Assembly (NCBI RefSeq): GCF_014333615.1
Contig: NZ_JACSCY010000018.1
Location: forward strand, 28,373-92,372
Reading direction: 5' to 3'
Length of the DNA: 64,000 bases
Origin: Hymenobacter citatus
GTDB lineage: Bacteria; Bacteroidota; Bacteroidia; Cytophagales; Hymenobacteraceae
Shown here: piece by piece, positions 26,563 to 35,993 of the stretch
Layout: each line of letters begins with the position of its first letter
How positions within the stretch are numbered: the first letter of the stretch is position 1
Notes under the pieces: model-generated
Database searches by the model: none
What the model was told of the DNA's origin: nothing
What the model saw: the letters and a program-made list of their open reading frames with translations, nothing else
Position numbers and translations under genes: made by a program

Positions 26563-28074
26563 ATGAAAAATATTCGTATTCTACTGGCCTTGGCCGGTGC
26601 GCTGGCGCTGAGCAGCTGTGAGGATGAGCTGGAGCAGGCCCCTATTTCCAGCGGTTCGGTGCCTACCTTCTACCGCTCGGCCGATGATTTCACCCAGGCC
26701 CTAAACGCCGTGTACAGCGGCCTGCGCAACTACCCCGACCGCCAGCTGACGCTCTCCGAAACCCGCTCCGACAATATCTACGGCGTGAGCGCGCAAGGCC
26801 TGCGTACCTGGGAGCCCGTCAATAACTTTTCCATTGCCATTGCTTCCAACGAGTACCCCGACGCTACCTGGGGCTCGGACTACAACGGCATCTTCCGGGC
26901 CAACGTGCTCTTAAGCCAGCTGGAGCAAAACGGTAGTGTACTGGCTGCCGACGCACGAACCCGTATGGAGGCGCAAGCCCGGTTTCTGCGGGCACTGTAC
27001 TACTTTGATCTGGTGCGCTATTTTGGGCCGGTTCCGTTGATTGATAAGCCGCTGGAGCCCAATGAGGTAGTGCAGATTCCGCGCGCGCCGGTAGCGCAGG
27101 TATACGACCTGATTATTGCCGATTTGCAGGCCGCTGCTGCCGCTCTGCCCGTTTCCTACACGGGCGTTGATGTAGGCCGCGCCACCAGCGGTGCCGCCAA
27201 GGGTATGCTGGCCCTGGTCTACCTCACCCGCTCGGGCCCTACCTATGGCATTGCCGGTCCTGGCCTGGGCACCAACGACTACGCCGCCGCGCTTACGCTA
27301 TTGAATGAAGTAATTGCAAGCGGCCAATACCAGTTCCTGACTGGTGCCAACGCCTACGCCAATATCTTCTCCTACACCAACGAGAACAACAAAGAGGTTG
27401 TGTTTGATGTGCAGTACATCAGCGGTGGGGTAGGGCTGGGCGCCACCTACCCCTCTATTCTGGTAAACAACAACTACTTCGCTTCCATTGGGGTAGGCAC
27501 CACCTTTGGCACCGGCGACGAGTTGCGGGCCGCCTCGGATAACCTGCTGAAAACTTACGCTACCGGCGACGTACGCAAGGCCGTCTCGTTGCAGGTAGGC
27601 TACACCGGCGGTGGCGTTACGGAGCAGCGGGCTGCGTTCAAAAAGTACATCAACGGTGCCCTGCGCGGCACCACTCGCGCCGATTGGCCCATCAATTTCA
27701 TTGTGATGCGCTACACAGATATTCTGCTGTTGAAGGCCGAAGCCATCCTGCGTGGTGGGGGCGGCACGCAGAAAGAAGTGGATGACATTGTGAATCAGGT
27801 GCGTACCCGCGCTGGGCTGACAACGCCCATCGCCAACGTAACGCTGGCCCAATTGATGGAGGAGCGCCGTCGCGAGTTTGTAGGCGAAGGCCTTCGCTGG
27901 CACGACTTAGTGCGCTCAGGCTTGGCGCTTACGGTGATGAACGCCTGGATCAACTCGGAAGACACGCGCAACCGTATTCGCAAACCCATTGTGGCTAACG
28001 ACTTAATCTATCCGGTGCCGCAGAGTGAGCTGGCCGCTTCCGGGTATCTGTATGAGCAGAATCCTGGCTACTAG
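26563..28074 (+). CDS. SusD/RagB-like surface glycan-binding lipoprotein
   Basis: The start at 26563 gives MKNIRILLALAGALALSSCE, a lipoprotein signal with lipidated Cys (about 503 residues in total). FYRSADDFTQALNAVY and ARFLRALYYFDLVRYFGPVPL are the TPR-type SusD core; the C-terminal ERRREFVGEGLRWHDLVRSG is the family's closing motif. It caps the SusC barrel and selects substrate. It is part of the susCD-DUF4450 run. Confidence 0.96.
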   Translation: MKNIRILLALAGALALSSCEDELEQAPISSGSVPTFYRSADDFTQALNAVYSGLRNYPDRQLTLSETRSDNIYGVSAQGLRTWEPVNNFSIAIASNEYPDATWGSDYNGIFRANVLLSQLEQNGSVLAADARTRMEAQARFLRALYYFDLVRYFGPVPLIDKPLEPNEVVQIPRAPVAQVYDLIIADLQAAAAALPVSYTGVDVGRATSGAAKGMLALVYLTRSGPTYGIAGPGLGTNDYAAALTLLNEVIASGQYQFLTGANAYANIFSYTNENNKEVVFDVQYISGGVGLGATYPSILVNNNYFASIGVGTTFGTGDELRAASDNLLKTYATGDVRKAVSLQVGYTGGGVTEQRAAFKKYINGALRGTTRADWPINFIVMRYTDILLLKAEAILRGGGGTQKEVDDIVNQVRTRAGLTTPIANVTLAQLMEERRREFVGEGLRWHDLVRSGLALTVMNAWINSEDTRNRIRKPIVANDLIYPVPQSELAASGYLYEQNPGY

Positions 28075-28093
28075 TCGTAACACGCCAAACTCA

Positions 28094-28129
28094 GCCTGCA
28101 CGTTTTCGGGTGACTGAAAACGCGCAGGC
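28094..28129. terminator. Hairpin between susD and the DUF4450 gene
   Basis: Fourteen-base arms GCCTGCACGTTTTC (28094-28107) and complement with one mismatch (28116-28129), loop of 8. No U-run follows. It may attenuate or stabilise the susCD message rather than end it. Confidence 0.45.
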
Positions 28130-28140
28130 CGAGCCGTTGT

Positions 28141-31100
28141 ATGGAGTATCGCATGAGGCAAGCAAAACGCTGGTTTATAAGAAGACTATTCCGCTGTCAG
28201 GGAGTAGGGTTGCTGTTGCTCGCGCATCTAGCAGTTGGTCAAAGCCCTACCCCTGCTACTGTGCCCGCGCTGTGGCACAACCAGCCCCGCACCCTGCGCT
28301 ACCACCCCGAGGGGCAGGATTTCGTGATTCGCAACGGCACGCACCGCTTCACGCGTGCTTTGTACGGCACCAATACGGCGTTTCGGGTAGAGGCCGGCGA
28401 CCTGCCCGAGTTTGCGCTCTACCTGCCCGGCATGGGCGGCAACCTGAAGTTTGGCCTGCTCGGGGCCGATGGGCAGAGCAAGTGGCTGATCGAGAGTGAT
28501 GTTACGGCGCGCTACCGCCCCGGCACCATGCTCTACGACATCCGGGACCCGCTGCTGGGCACCAGCACGCTGCACCTGCATGTACTGGCCATGAGTGATG
28601 CCGAAGGCGTATTAATAGAAGCCCAACTGGAAGGCGCCGCGCCAACCAGCGTGCAGCTGCTATGGGCCTTCGGGGGCGCTACCGGCAAGAAATTCAGCCG
28701 CGACGGCGACATCGGCGCCGACCCCGAATCCAGCTTCTACCTCAAGCCTGAATACTGCCAGGGCAACACGTTTCAGCTGAAAGCCAACACTTTCGCGCTC
28801 TACTACGGTGCCGAGCCCAAGCCCGACGAAACCACCCGCTACGAGCTGTCCCATACCCCACCCAACGGCCAGCGCCCTACCCCCGAGCGGCGCAAGAGCC
28901 TGCTGGGCATCGTGCCGCCTACCTCCCGTACCCACATTGCCGATGCCACCCAGCAGGCCACGCCCCAGCAGCTATGGAATTCTTATGAATCCAATATTCC
29001 AACATTAGGTGGTCTTCTACCACCTAGCGCTCCTGTATTAGTTGGAGCCATACCAGCTACTGCCAAAGCGCTGTACTTCGCGGTGCAAAAGGCCGAAACG
29101 GCCGTGCCGCTACGCTACGCCGAGCTGCCGCAGGCCTGGGCCAAAGCTGAAACTGCCCGCGCCGCGCTGGCTGGTCGCGTGCACGTCAGCACGCCCGACC
29201 CATACATCAACACGCTGGGCGGGGCACTTGGTATTGCCGCCGATGCCATTTGGGAGTCGCCTACCTACCTGCACGGCTCGGTGGCGTGGCGCATGCGCCT
29301 ACCCGGCTGGCGCGGCCCCTACGTAGCCGACCCCCTGGGTTGGCACGACCGCGCCCAGACGCACTTCCGGGCCTATGCCAAGTCGCAGCTGACGACGCCG
29401 GCCGGGCCGGTGGTGATGGACACCACCCTGAACCTGGCGCGCAGCCTCGAAAAGCTGGGCACCTCGGTATATAGCGACGGCTACATTGCCCGCAACCCCA
29501 ACGGCGACGCCCGCCCCCACCACTACGACATGAACCTCGTCTACATCGACGAGTTGCTGCGCCACCTGCGCTGGACCGGCGACCTGGCGTTTGCCCGCGA
29601 AGTGTGGCCCGTGCTGGAGCGCCACCTGGCCTGGGAAAAGCGCAACTTCGACCCCGACAACGACGGCCTCTACGACGCCTACGCGGCCATTTGGGCCTCC
29701 GATGCCTTGCAGTACAGCGGCGGGGCCGTCACGCATTCGTCGGCCTACAATTATTGGTCGAATAAGATGGCGGCCGAGCTGGCGGCCAAGCTGGGCAAGG
29801 ACCCGCAGCCCTACCAGGTCGAGGCCGCCAAGATCAAACAAGCCCTGCAACGTCGCCTCTGGATGCCGGACCGCGGCTGGTACGCCGAGTATCAGGACGC
29901 GCAGGGTCTACGGCAGCTGCACCCATCGGCCGGCCTCTGGACCATCTACCACGCCCTCGACTCGGAAGTGCCCGACCCGTTTCAGGCCTACCAGTCGCTA
30001 CGCTACATCGACACGCAGATTCCGCACATACCGGTGCGCGCCGAGGGGCTGCCCGATGCCGGCTACTACCTGCTCTCCACCACCAACTGGCAGCCCTACG
30101 ACTGGTCCATCAACAACGTAGCCCTGGCCGAGGTGCTGCACACCACGCTGGCCAACTGGCAGGCCGGGCGCTCGGAGGAAGCCTTTTTGCTCTGGAAAAG
30201 CGCCCTGCTCGAAAGCATGTACCTGGGCAGCAGCCCCGGTAATTTTCAGCAGGTGTCCTTCTACGATGCTCACCGCGGCGAGCTGTACCGCGACTTTGCC
30301 GACCCCATTGGCATGGCCGCCCGCTCGTTGGTGGAAGGTTTGTTCGGTATCCGGCCCGATGCGCTAAATGGCACGCTCACCATCCGGCCCGGCTTACCCG
30401 CCGCCTGGGATTCGGCGGCCCTCACGGTGCCCGATGTGGCTTTTGCCTTCCGCCGCGCCGGGCAGCAGGAGACGTACACTATCACGCCGCATTTCACTAA
30501 GCCCTTGCAGCTGCGCCTGCAACTCCCGGCCCGCGCCGTGGAAGTGGCAGCGCTGACGGTGAACGGCCGGCCTACCCCATGGCGCAACCTCCCCGATGCG
30601 GTGGGCCAGCCGGTAATTGAAGTCGATAGCCCGCTGCAGGATAACTATGTAGTGAAAATCAGGTGGGCTGGTGATGCGCCGGAGGCAGTACCACGCGCAA
30701 AAATGTACCGGCCCGGCTCGGAGCTAGCCTTCGAGCCGCAGCACGCTACGATAGGGAAGGTGTTTGACTCACAAGGGGCACTACGCCAGCTCTTTGTTGC
30801 TCCGGCGGTGGCAGACAATGCGTCTCCCGGCGGCGCGGGGCTGCTGGCGCACGTACCGGATGCCGAGGGTAGTCGCACGGCCTTCGTACAGCTTCAACAA
30901 GGCTCCCTGACGTGGTGGGCGCCCCTGGCCTTCGACGTGAAGGCGGATGGTATGGCTTCCGCCAGCGCGACATCGGTGCGAAAACTCGCCAAAAAAGTAA
31001 CCGCTACCTACGACCCCATCGACCTGACGCCCTATTTCAACGACCAGGTGACGAACATCTTCCAACCCAATAAATACCAGGCAGACCGCCCCGTGGGGCC

Positions 31101-31737
31101 TACCTTGCAGCTGCCCACGCAGGGCATTGGCAACTGGTGCTACCCGCTCACGCAGGCGGTGATTGATGACGCGGGGCTGCGCCGCCTGGCCGGCGCGCAA
31201 AACCAAATCATGCTGCCCGGCAACGTGCCGTTGCGCACGCCCGGCGGCGTAGGGGAGAAGAATGTGCTGTTCGTGTCGCAGTGGCGGGCCTACCCCGATT
31301 CGGCTACGGTGCCGCTGCAGGGCAAAGCGCGCCACGCGCAGTTGCTACTGGCGGGCTCCACCAACCCCATGCAAAGCCAGCTGACCAACGGCGCGGTGGT
31401 GGTGCGCTACACCGACGGCACCCGCGAAACCCTGGCCCTGCGCAACCCCGACAACTGGTGGCCCATCGAGCAGGACTACTTGCAGGATGGCTTCGCGTTT
31501 CAGACCTACGCCCCGCGGCCCTACCGCCTGCACCTCAAAACCGGCCTGCTCACCAACGAGGCCGCCCCCAGCTACACCAGCATCAAGGGCTTCAGCACCC
31601 GCGCCATTGAGGGCGGCGCCGCCACCATCCTCGACCTACCCCTGAACCCGAAAAAGAAACTCCGCAGCCTCACCGTGCAGGCCCTGGCCAACGATGTCGT
31701 GATTGGCCTGATGGGCGTGACGCTGGTGCGGAAGTGA
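28141..31737 (+). CDS. DUF4450-type six-hairpin glycosidase, large exported protein
   Basis: 1198 residues. After a basic N-terminus and a hydrophobic stretch (GLLLLAHLAVGQ), residues about 40-300 are a beta-sandwich (RTLRYHPEGQDFVIRNGTHR) of the DUF4450 type. Residues about 340-790 form an (alpha/alpha)6 barrel: EVWPVLERHLAWEKRNFDPD, DGLYDAYAAIWASDAL, ADPIGMAARSLVEGLFGIRP. The C-terminal 350 residues are additional beta domains. Proteins with DUF4450 are common in Bacteroidota polysaccharide loci and are thought to be glycosidases, but I cannot name substrate or catalytic residues. It follows susD by 66 bases. Confidence 0.75.
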   Translation: MEYRMRQAKRWFIRRLFRCQGVGLLLLAHLAVGQSPTPATVPALWHNQPRTLRYHPEGQDFVIRNGTHRFTRALYGTNTAFRVEAGDLPEFALYLPGMGGNLKFGLLGADGQSKWLIESDVTARYRPGTMLYDIRDPLLGTSTLHLHVLAMSDAEGVLIEAQLEGAAPTSVQLLWAFGGATGKKFSRDGDIGADPESSFYLKPEYCQGNTFQLKANTFALYYGAEPKPDETTRYELSHTPPNGQRPTPERRKSLLGIVPPTSRTHIADATQQATPQQLWNSYESNIPTLGGLLPPSAPVLVGAIPATAKALYFAVQKAETAVPLRYAELPQAWAKAETARAALAGRVHVSTPDPYINTLGGALGIAADAIWESPTYLHGSVAWRMRLPGWRGPYVADPLGWHDRAQTHFRAYAKSQLTTPAGPVVMDTTLNLARSLEKLGTSVYSDGYIARNPNGDARPHHYDMNLVYIDELLRHLRWTGDLAFAREVWPVLERHLAWEKRNFDPDNDGLYDAYAAIWASDALQYSGGAVTHSSAYNYWSNKMAAELAAKLGKDPQPYQVEAAKIKQALQRRLWMPDRGWYAEYQDAQGLRQLHPSAGLWTIYHALDSEVPDPFQAYQSLRYIDTQIPHIPVRAEGLPDAGYYLLSTTNWQPYDWSINNVALAEVLHTTLANWQAGRSEEAFLLWKSALLESMYLGSSPGNFQQVSFYDAHRGELYRDFADPIGMAARSLVEGLFGIRPDALNGTLTIRPGLPAAWDSAALTVPDVAFAFRRAGQQETYTITPHFTKPLQLRLQLPARAVEVAALTVNGRPTPWRNLPDAVGQPVIEVDSPLQDNYVVKIRWAGDAPEAVPRAKMYRPGSELAFEPQHATIGKVFDSQGALRQLFVAPAVADNASPGGAGLLAHVPDAEGSRTAFVQLQQGSLTWWAPLAFDVKADGMASASATSVRKLAKKVTATYDPIDLTPYFNDQVTNIFQPNKYQADRPVGPTLQLPTQGIGNWCYPLTQAVIDDAGLRRLAGAQNQIMLPGNVPLRTPGGVGEKNVLFVSQWRAYPDSATVPLQGKARHAQLLLAGSTNPMQSQLTNGAVVVRYTDGTRETLALRNPDNWWPIEQDYLQDGFAFQTYAPRPYRLHLKTGLLTNEAAPSYTSIKGFSTRAIEGGAATILDLPLNPKKKLRSLTVQALANDVVIGLMGVTLVRK

Positions 31738-31747
31738 GTGTCCAAGA

Positions 31748-31870
31748 CGATGTAAAGACGCATCCTTGCGTCTCGTCGTTGAACGACCTGTTTAGAACGA
31801 CTCGCATCAGATAGCATTTCAAACAACATCAGCAACGCCGAGACGCAAAATATTGCGTCTCTACACCATC
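31748..31870. repeat. Family D repeat, partly decayed
   Basis: Left arm GATGTAAAGACGCATCCTTG, right arm ending GCGTCTCTACACCATC four bases before the next start codon. Arms pair less well than in the other D copies, and the loop (TCGTTGAACGAC) shares its sequence with family C loops. Confidence 0.75.
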
Positions 31871-31874
31871 CACC

Positions 31875-34019
31875 ATGTTCCACCTCCGGTTCCTTCCTAT
31901 ACTCCTTCTCCTAACCGCCGCCCTACCCCTGGCGGCCCGGCAAACGCCCATCGACCGCCAGGCCGTGGTGGAGCGGCACACGGTGCGCAACACTACTACC
32001 GATACCTTATCGTCATTGTCGGTGGGGAACGGGGCGTTTGCGGTGACGGTGGACGTAACCGGGTTGCAGACGTTTCCGCAGTACTATGAGAAGGGCGTGC
32101 CGCTGGGTACGGAGTCGGAATGGGGGTGGCACAGCTTCCCGAACACCGCGGGCTACAGGTTCGAGCAAACGCAGCGCGACTACGTGCTGAACGGGCGCAA
32201 GGTCACCTACTCGGTGCAGCGCAAGGAGGCGGAAAACAAAGCGGCGGTGGAGTATTTTCGGGCCAATCCGCACCGGTTGCAGCTGGGCAACGTGGGCTTT
32301 GTGCTGCTGAAAAAGAACGGCTCGGAAGCCACCATCCACGACCTGCGCGACCTGCGGCAGGAATTGAACCCCTGGACCGGCGAAATCCGCAGCCACTTCA
32401 CCCTGGAAGGCACACCCGTAGACGTGCTGACGGTAGGCCACCAGCAGCAAGACGCCGTGGCCGTGCGCGTGGAGTCGGACTTGCTCAGGCAGGGCCGGCT
32501 GCAGGTGCGGGTGCGCTTCCCGTTCCCCACGGCCGCCTGGGCCGATATGGGCACCGACTACGACCACCCCGAGCAGCACCAATCCGGCATCAGCCAGCAA
32601 ACGAAAACCAGCGCCCTGCTCACCCACCAACTCGACACGACGAAGTATTTCGTGGCGCTGCGCTGGAATCAGAAAAACGCCCGGCTGGCGGCCGGCGCGC
32701 AGCCGCACGCCTACCTGCTCACGCCCGGCAAGAAAGACAAGGTGTTGGAGCTGACCGCCCGCTTTGCGCCCCGCCAGCCCAGCGCGGCCGCCCCATCGTT
32801 TGCCGATACGAAACAGAACAGTCGGCAGCAGCTGGCAGCCTTCTGGAAAAGCGGCGGCGCCGTGGATTTTGGCGGCACCGCTGATCCGCGGGCCAGGGAA
32901 TTGGAGCGGCGCGTGGTGTTGTCGCAGTACCTCACGCGCATACAGGGCGCGGGGCAGTACCCGCCCCAGGAAACCGGGCTGGTGTTCAACAGCTGGTACG
33001 GGCGCCCGCACCTGGAAATGCACTGGTGGCACTCGGCGCATTTTCCGCTGTGGGGTAGGGCCGAGCTGCTGGCGCGCAGCCTGGGCTGGTACGCCCGCCC
33101 CGACGTGCAGGCCGAGGCCCGGCGCATTGCCCAGGTGCAGGGCTACCAGGGCGTGCGCTGGCAGAAAATGACCGACCCCTGGGGGCAGGAAGGGCCGTCG
33201 TCGGTGGGGGCGTTTCTGATCTGGCAGCAGCCGCACTTCATCTATTTTGCCGAGGAACTGCACCGCGCCCACCCCACCGCGGCCACCCTACGGCAGTACC
33301 AGGACCAGGTGCAGGCCACGGCCGAGTTCATGGCGTCCTACCCCTTCTACCAGAAGGACCAGGACCGCTACACGCTGGGGCCGGGCGTGATTCCGGCGCA
33401 GGAGCGCTTCAAGGCCGAGGAAACCTTCAACCCTACCTTCGAGCTGGTGTACTGGCACTGGGCCCTGAGCACGGCCCAGCAGTGGCGCGTGCGGCAGGGC
33501 CTGCCCCGCAACCCCAGGTGGGACGATGTGCTGCACAAGCTCTCGAAGCTCCCGCAAGCCAACGGCGTGTACCTGGCCACCGAAAGCGCTACCGATTCCT
33601 ATACCAACCCCGAGTTCAAAACCGACCACCCCTCGGTGCTGGGCGCCCTGGGCATGATGCCCAACACCGGCCAGCAGGACACGGCCACCATGCGCCGCAC
33701 CTTCAACCTGATCTGGAAAGATTGGAGCTGGGACAAAACCTGGGGCTGGGACTTCCCCATGACCGCCATGACCGCCACCCGCCTCGGCCTACCCGACCGC
33801 GCCGTGGATGCCCTGCTCATGCCCATCCAAACCAATACCTACCTGCCCAGCGGCCACAACTACCAGGCCGAGCGCCTGCCCCTCTACCTGCCCGGCAACG
33901 GCGGCCTGCTCACGGCCGTGGCCCTCATGTGCGCCGGCTACGACGGCTGCCCAACCACCAACCCCGGCATCCCAAAAGGCTGGAAGGTGAAGTGGGAAGG
34001 CCTCCAAAAGATGCCGTAG
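31875..34019 (+). CDS. Exported six-hairpin glycosidase, GH65-like architecture
   Basis: 714 residues, signal peptide MFHLRFLPILLLLTAALPLA. An N-terminal beta-sandwich (LSSLSVGNGAFAVTVDVTGL) and an (alpha/alpha)6 barrel from about residue 340: VFNSWYGRPHLEMHWWHSAH, KMTDPWGQEGPSS, and DKTWGWDFPMTAMTATRLG. This layout resembles the GH65/GH95/GH63-type clans. Acidic candidates lie in HLEMHWWH and WDFPM. The activity is probably release of a neutral or acidic sugar from pectin oligosaccharides, but no specific family can be asserted. Confidence 0.7.
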   Translation: MFHLRFLPILLLLTAALPLAARQTPIDRQAVVERHTVRNTTTDTLSSLSVGNGAFAVTVDVTGLQTFPQYYEKGVPLGTESEWGWHSFPNTAGYRFEQTQRDYVLNGRKVTYSVQRKEAENKAAVEYFRANPHRLQLGNVGFVLLKKNGSEATIHDLRDLRQELNPWTGEIRSHFTLEGTPVDVLTVGHQQQDAVAVRVESDLLRQGRLQVRVRFPFPTAAWADMGTDYDHPEQHQSGISQQTKTSALLTHQLDTTKYFVALRWNQKNARLAAGAQPHAYLLTPGKKDKVLELTARFAPRQPSAAAPSFADTKQNSRQQLAAFWKSGGAVDFGGTADPRARELERRVVLSQYLTRIQGAGQYPPQETGLVFNSWYGRPHLEMHWWHSAHFPLWGRAELLARSLGWYARPDVQAEARRIAQVQGYQGVRWQKMTDPWGQEGPSSVGAFLIWQQPHFIYFAEELHRAHPTAATLRQYQDQVQATAEFMASYPFYQKDQDRYTLGPGVIPAQERFKAEETFNPTFELVYWHWALSTAQQWRVRQGLPRNPRWDDVLHKLSKLPQANGVYLATESATDSYTNPEFKTDHPSVLGALGMMPNTGQQDTATMRRTFNLIWKDWSWDKTWGWDFPMTAMTATRLGLPDRAVDALLMPIQTNTYLPSGHNYQAERLPLYLPGNGGLLTAVALMCAGYDGCPTTNPGIPKGWKVKWEGLQKMP

Positions 34020-34035
34020 GGTAGTAGCACTGATT

Positions 34036-34059
34036 CCCCTCCTTTTTTTTAAGGAGGGG
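34036..34059. repeat. AAGGAGGGG hairpin
   Basis: CCCCTCCTT and AAGGAGGGG around six T bases, followed by GGCCGAAGGCC. It begins about 16 bases after the stop codon, so a terminator role is possible. Confidence 0.5.
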
Positions 34060-34121
34060 TGGCCGAAGGCCGGGGTGGTAAAATCGTTGAACGATACCAC
34101 TGACAGCCTAAAAAAACGTCT

Positions 34122-34143
34122 GTCATCCTGAGCAGAGCGATGG
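34122..34143. repeat. Solo half of a family C element
   Basis: GTCATCCTGAGCAGAGCGAT without a matching right arm, preceded by AAAAAACGTCT as in the family B copy at 9447. Just upstream, ATCGTTGAACGAT (34083-34095) is a stray copy of the loop sequence of families C and D. Confidence 0.7.
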
Positions 34144-34181
34144 AATGCCATATTTAAGACGACCGCATAAGGCATGCGGGT

Positions 34182-34280
34182 AGTAGCGCGAAGCTCTGCT
34201 TCGCGCCCGTCAGCACGAAACCCATGGGCCGATTTTGTGCTAATGGCGCGAACGGCCGCGAAGCAGAGCTTCGCGTTACT
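34182..34280. repeat. Inverted repeat of CGCGAAGCAGAGCTTCGCG type
   Basis: Arms 34182-34205 and 34257-34280 match with one mismatch; each arm is itself palindromic around AGAGCT. Together with the preceding fragments it fills the 34020-34313 gap. Confidence 0.75.
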
Positions 34281-34313
34281 ATTCACTTCTAATCGACTAT
34301 ACACTATAGTATA

Positions 34314-35972
34314 ATGCTGAAATACTTATCGTTGCTTTCCTTGCTTGCCCTGCCTGCCCTGGCGGCGGCGCAGTCGTTTCCGGTTAATCTGCGGCCGATG
34401 CAGACCACCTCGTTTCGGGCGGATACCACGCGCATCACGCAGTTTGGGGCCGTGGCTGATGGCCTGACAGTCAACACCAAGGCATTTCAGCAGGCCATTG
34501 ATGCGTGCAGCCAGCAGGGCGGGGGCGTGGTGCTGGTGCCGCGCGGGCACTGGCGCACCGGCCCGCTCACGCTGCGCTCCAACGTGAACCTGCACGTGGC
34601 CGCCGGGGCGCTGGTGCAGTTCAGCAACCAGCGCAGCGACTACCAGCTCATCAAAACTAACTGGGAGGGCCTCGACGCCGTGCGCAACCAGCCCCTGCTC
34701 TACGGCCACGACCTGGAAAACGTGGCCATCACCGGCCAGGGCATTCTCGACGGAGCCGGCGAGGCGTGGTGGATGGTGCAGAAAGCCCGCACGCCCGAGG
34801 GCGAGTGGAAAGCCCTGGTGGCCTCGGGCGGTGTACTCAACGAGAAGCAGGACCGGTGGTACCCTTCGGCCCAGAGCCTGAAAGGCACTACCGTAAAAGA
34901 AGCCGGTGTGCTCACGGCGGAGAAGTCAGAAATCAAGGATTTTGAGGAAATCAAAGACTACCTGCGCCCCGATTTCATCGTGCTGGACCGCTGCAAGCGG
35001 CTGTTGTTCGAGGGCGTCACGTTCCAGAACTCCCCCGCTTGGACGGTGCACCCCATGCGCAGCCAAGAGGTGGTGGTGCGCAACATCACCGTCCTCAATG
35101 GCCCCTACACCCCCAACACCGACGCCCTGGATCTGGAGTCGTGCCAGGGTGGGCTGGTGGAAGGCTGCACGTTCAGCGTGGGCGACGATGCCATCTGCAT
35201 CAAATCGGGACGCAACGAGCAGGGGCGGATACGGGCCATGCCCACCGAGAACTTCCTGATTCGTAACTGCACGGTGTACCGCGCCCACGGCGGCTTCGTG
35301 ATTGGCTCCGAGATGTCGGGTGGGGCGCGCAACATCTACGTGCAGAACTGCACGTTCATCGGCACCGATATCGGCCTGCGCTTCAAAACCACGCGGGGTA
35401 GGGGCGGGGTGGTGGAACGGATTTTCATGGAGAACATCGATATGAAAGACATTGGCGGTGAGGCTATTCTGTTTGATATGTACTACATGATCAAGGACCC
35501 CACGCCGCAGGTGGCTGGCTCCAAGGAGCGGCCCGCGTCGCCGGCCAAGCCAGTGGATGAGGGCACCCCGCAGTTCCGCAACATGCACATGCGCAACGTC
35601 ACCTGCAACGGCGCCCGCACCGCCCTCATGGTGCGCGGCCTACCCGAAATGGCCATCAAGGACATCAGCCTCGAAAATGCCGTGCTACAAAGTCAGAAAG
35701 GCTTGATCTGCATCGAAGCCGACAACATTCGGCTGCACAACGTGGCTTTCCTTTCCACCGCCACCGACCCCGTGCTGGAGGTGCACAACAGCCAGAACAT
35801 CCTGCTCAGCGCTATTCGCTACCCCGCCAATGCCACTACCCTGCTGCGGGTATCGGGGGCCGAGAAGGCCCGTAATATCAAGCTGCTCCACACCGATACC
35901 AGCGCCGCCAAGCAGGCCCTGGAACTGGGAGCCGGCATGAAGAAAAAAGCGGTAACAGTCTCGCAACGCTAA
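34314..35972 (+). CDS. GH28 family exo-type galacturonidase
   Basis: 552 residues, signal peptide MLKYLSLLSLLALPALAAAQ. Beta-helix with FGAVADGLTVNTKAFQQAID at the N-terminus and the active-site series NTD (268-270), DD (291-292), His325 in YRAHGGFVIGSEMSGG, and RFK (356-358). The His lies in AHGGF rather than GHG, and an insertion of about 45 residues (170-215) is present; both are typical of exo-acting Bacteroidota GH28 proteins that remove terminal galacturonate. It is followed after 21 bases by the second GH105 gene, so the two probably form one unit. Confidence 0.9.
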   Translation: MLKYLSLLSLLALPALAAAQSFPVNLRPMQTTSFRADTTRITQFGAVADGLTVNTKAFQQAIDACSQQGGGVVLVPRGHWRTGPLTLRSNVNLHVAAGALVQFSNQRSDYQLIKTNWEGLDAVRNQPLLYGHDLENVAITGQGILDGAGEAWWMVQKARTPEGEWKALVASGGVLNEKQDRWYPSAQSLKGTTVKEAGVLTAEKSEIKDFEEIKDYLRPDFIVLDRCKRLLFEGVTFQNSPAWTVHPMRSQEVVVRNITVLNGPYTPNTDALDLESCQGGLVEGCTFSVGDDAICIKSGRNEQGRIRAMPTENFLIRNCTVYRAHGGFVIGSEMSGGARNIYVQNCTFIGTDIGLRFKTTRGRGGVVERIFMENIDMKDIGGEAILFDMYYMIKDPTPQVAGSKERPASPAKPVDEGTPQFRNMHMRNVTCNGARTALMVRGLPEMAIKDISLENAVLQSQKGLICIEADNIRLHNVAFLSTATDPVLEVHNSQNILLSAIRYPANATTLLRVSGAEKARNIKLLHTDTSAAKQALELGAGMKKKAVTVSQR

Positions 35973-35993
35973 TCCTCCTACCTACTTCACCTG

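Noticed and set aside
31738..31874. Attenuator or riboswitch before the six-hairpin glycosidase
   Set aside because: The structure is a family D repeat also found in two unrelated places.
32013..33272. 419-codon minus-strand open frame inside the six-hairpin glycosidase
   Set aside because: Composition typical of an antisense GC-rich frame (Arg, Gly, Val, His-rich) without motifs.
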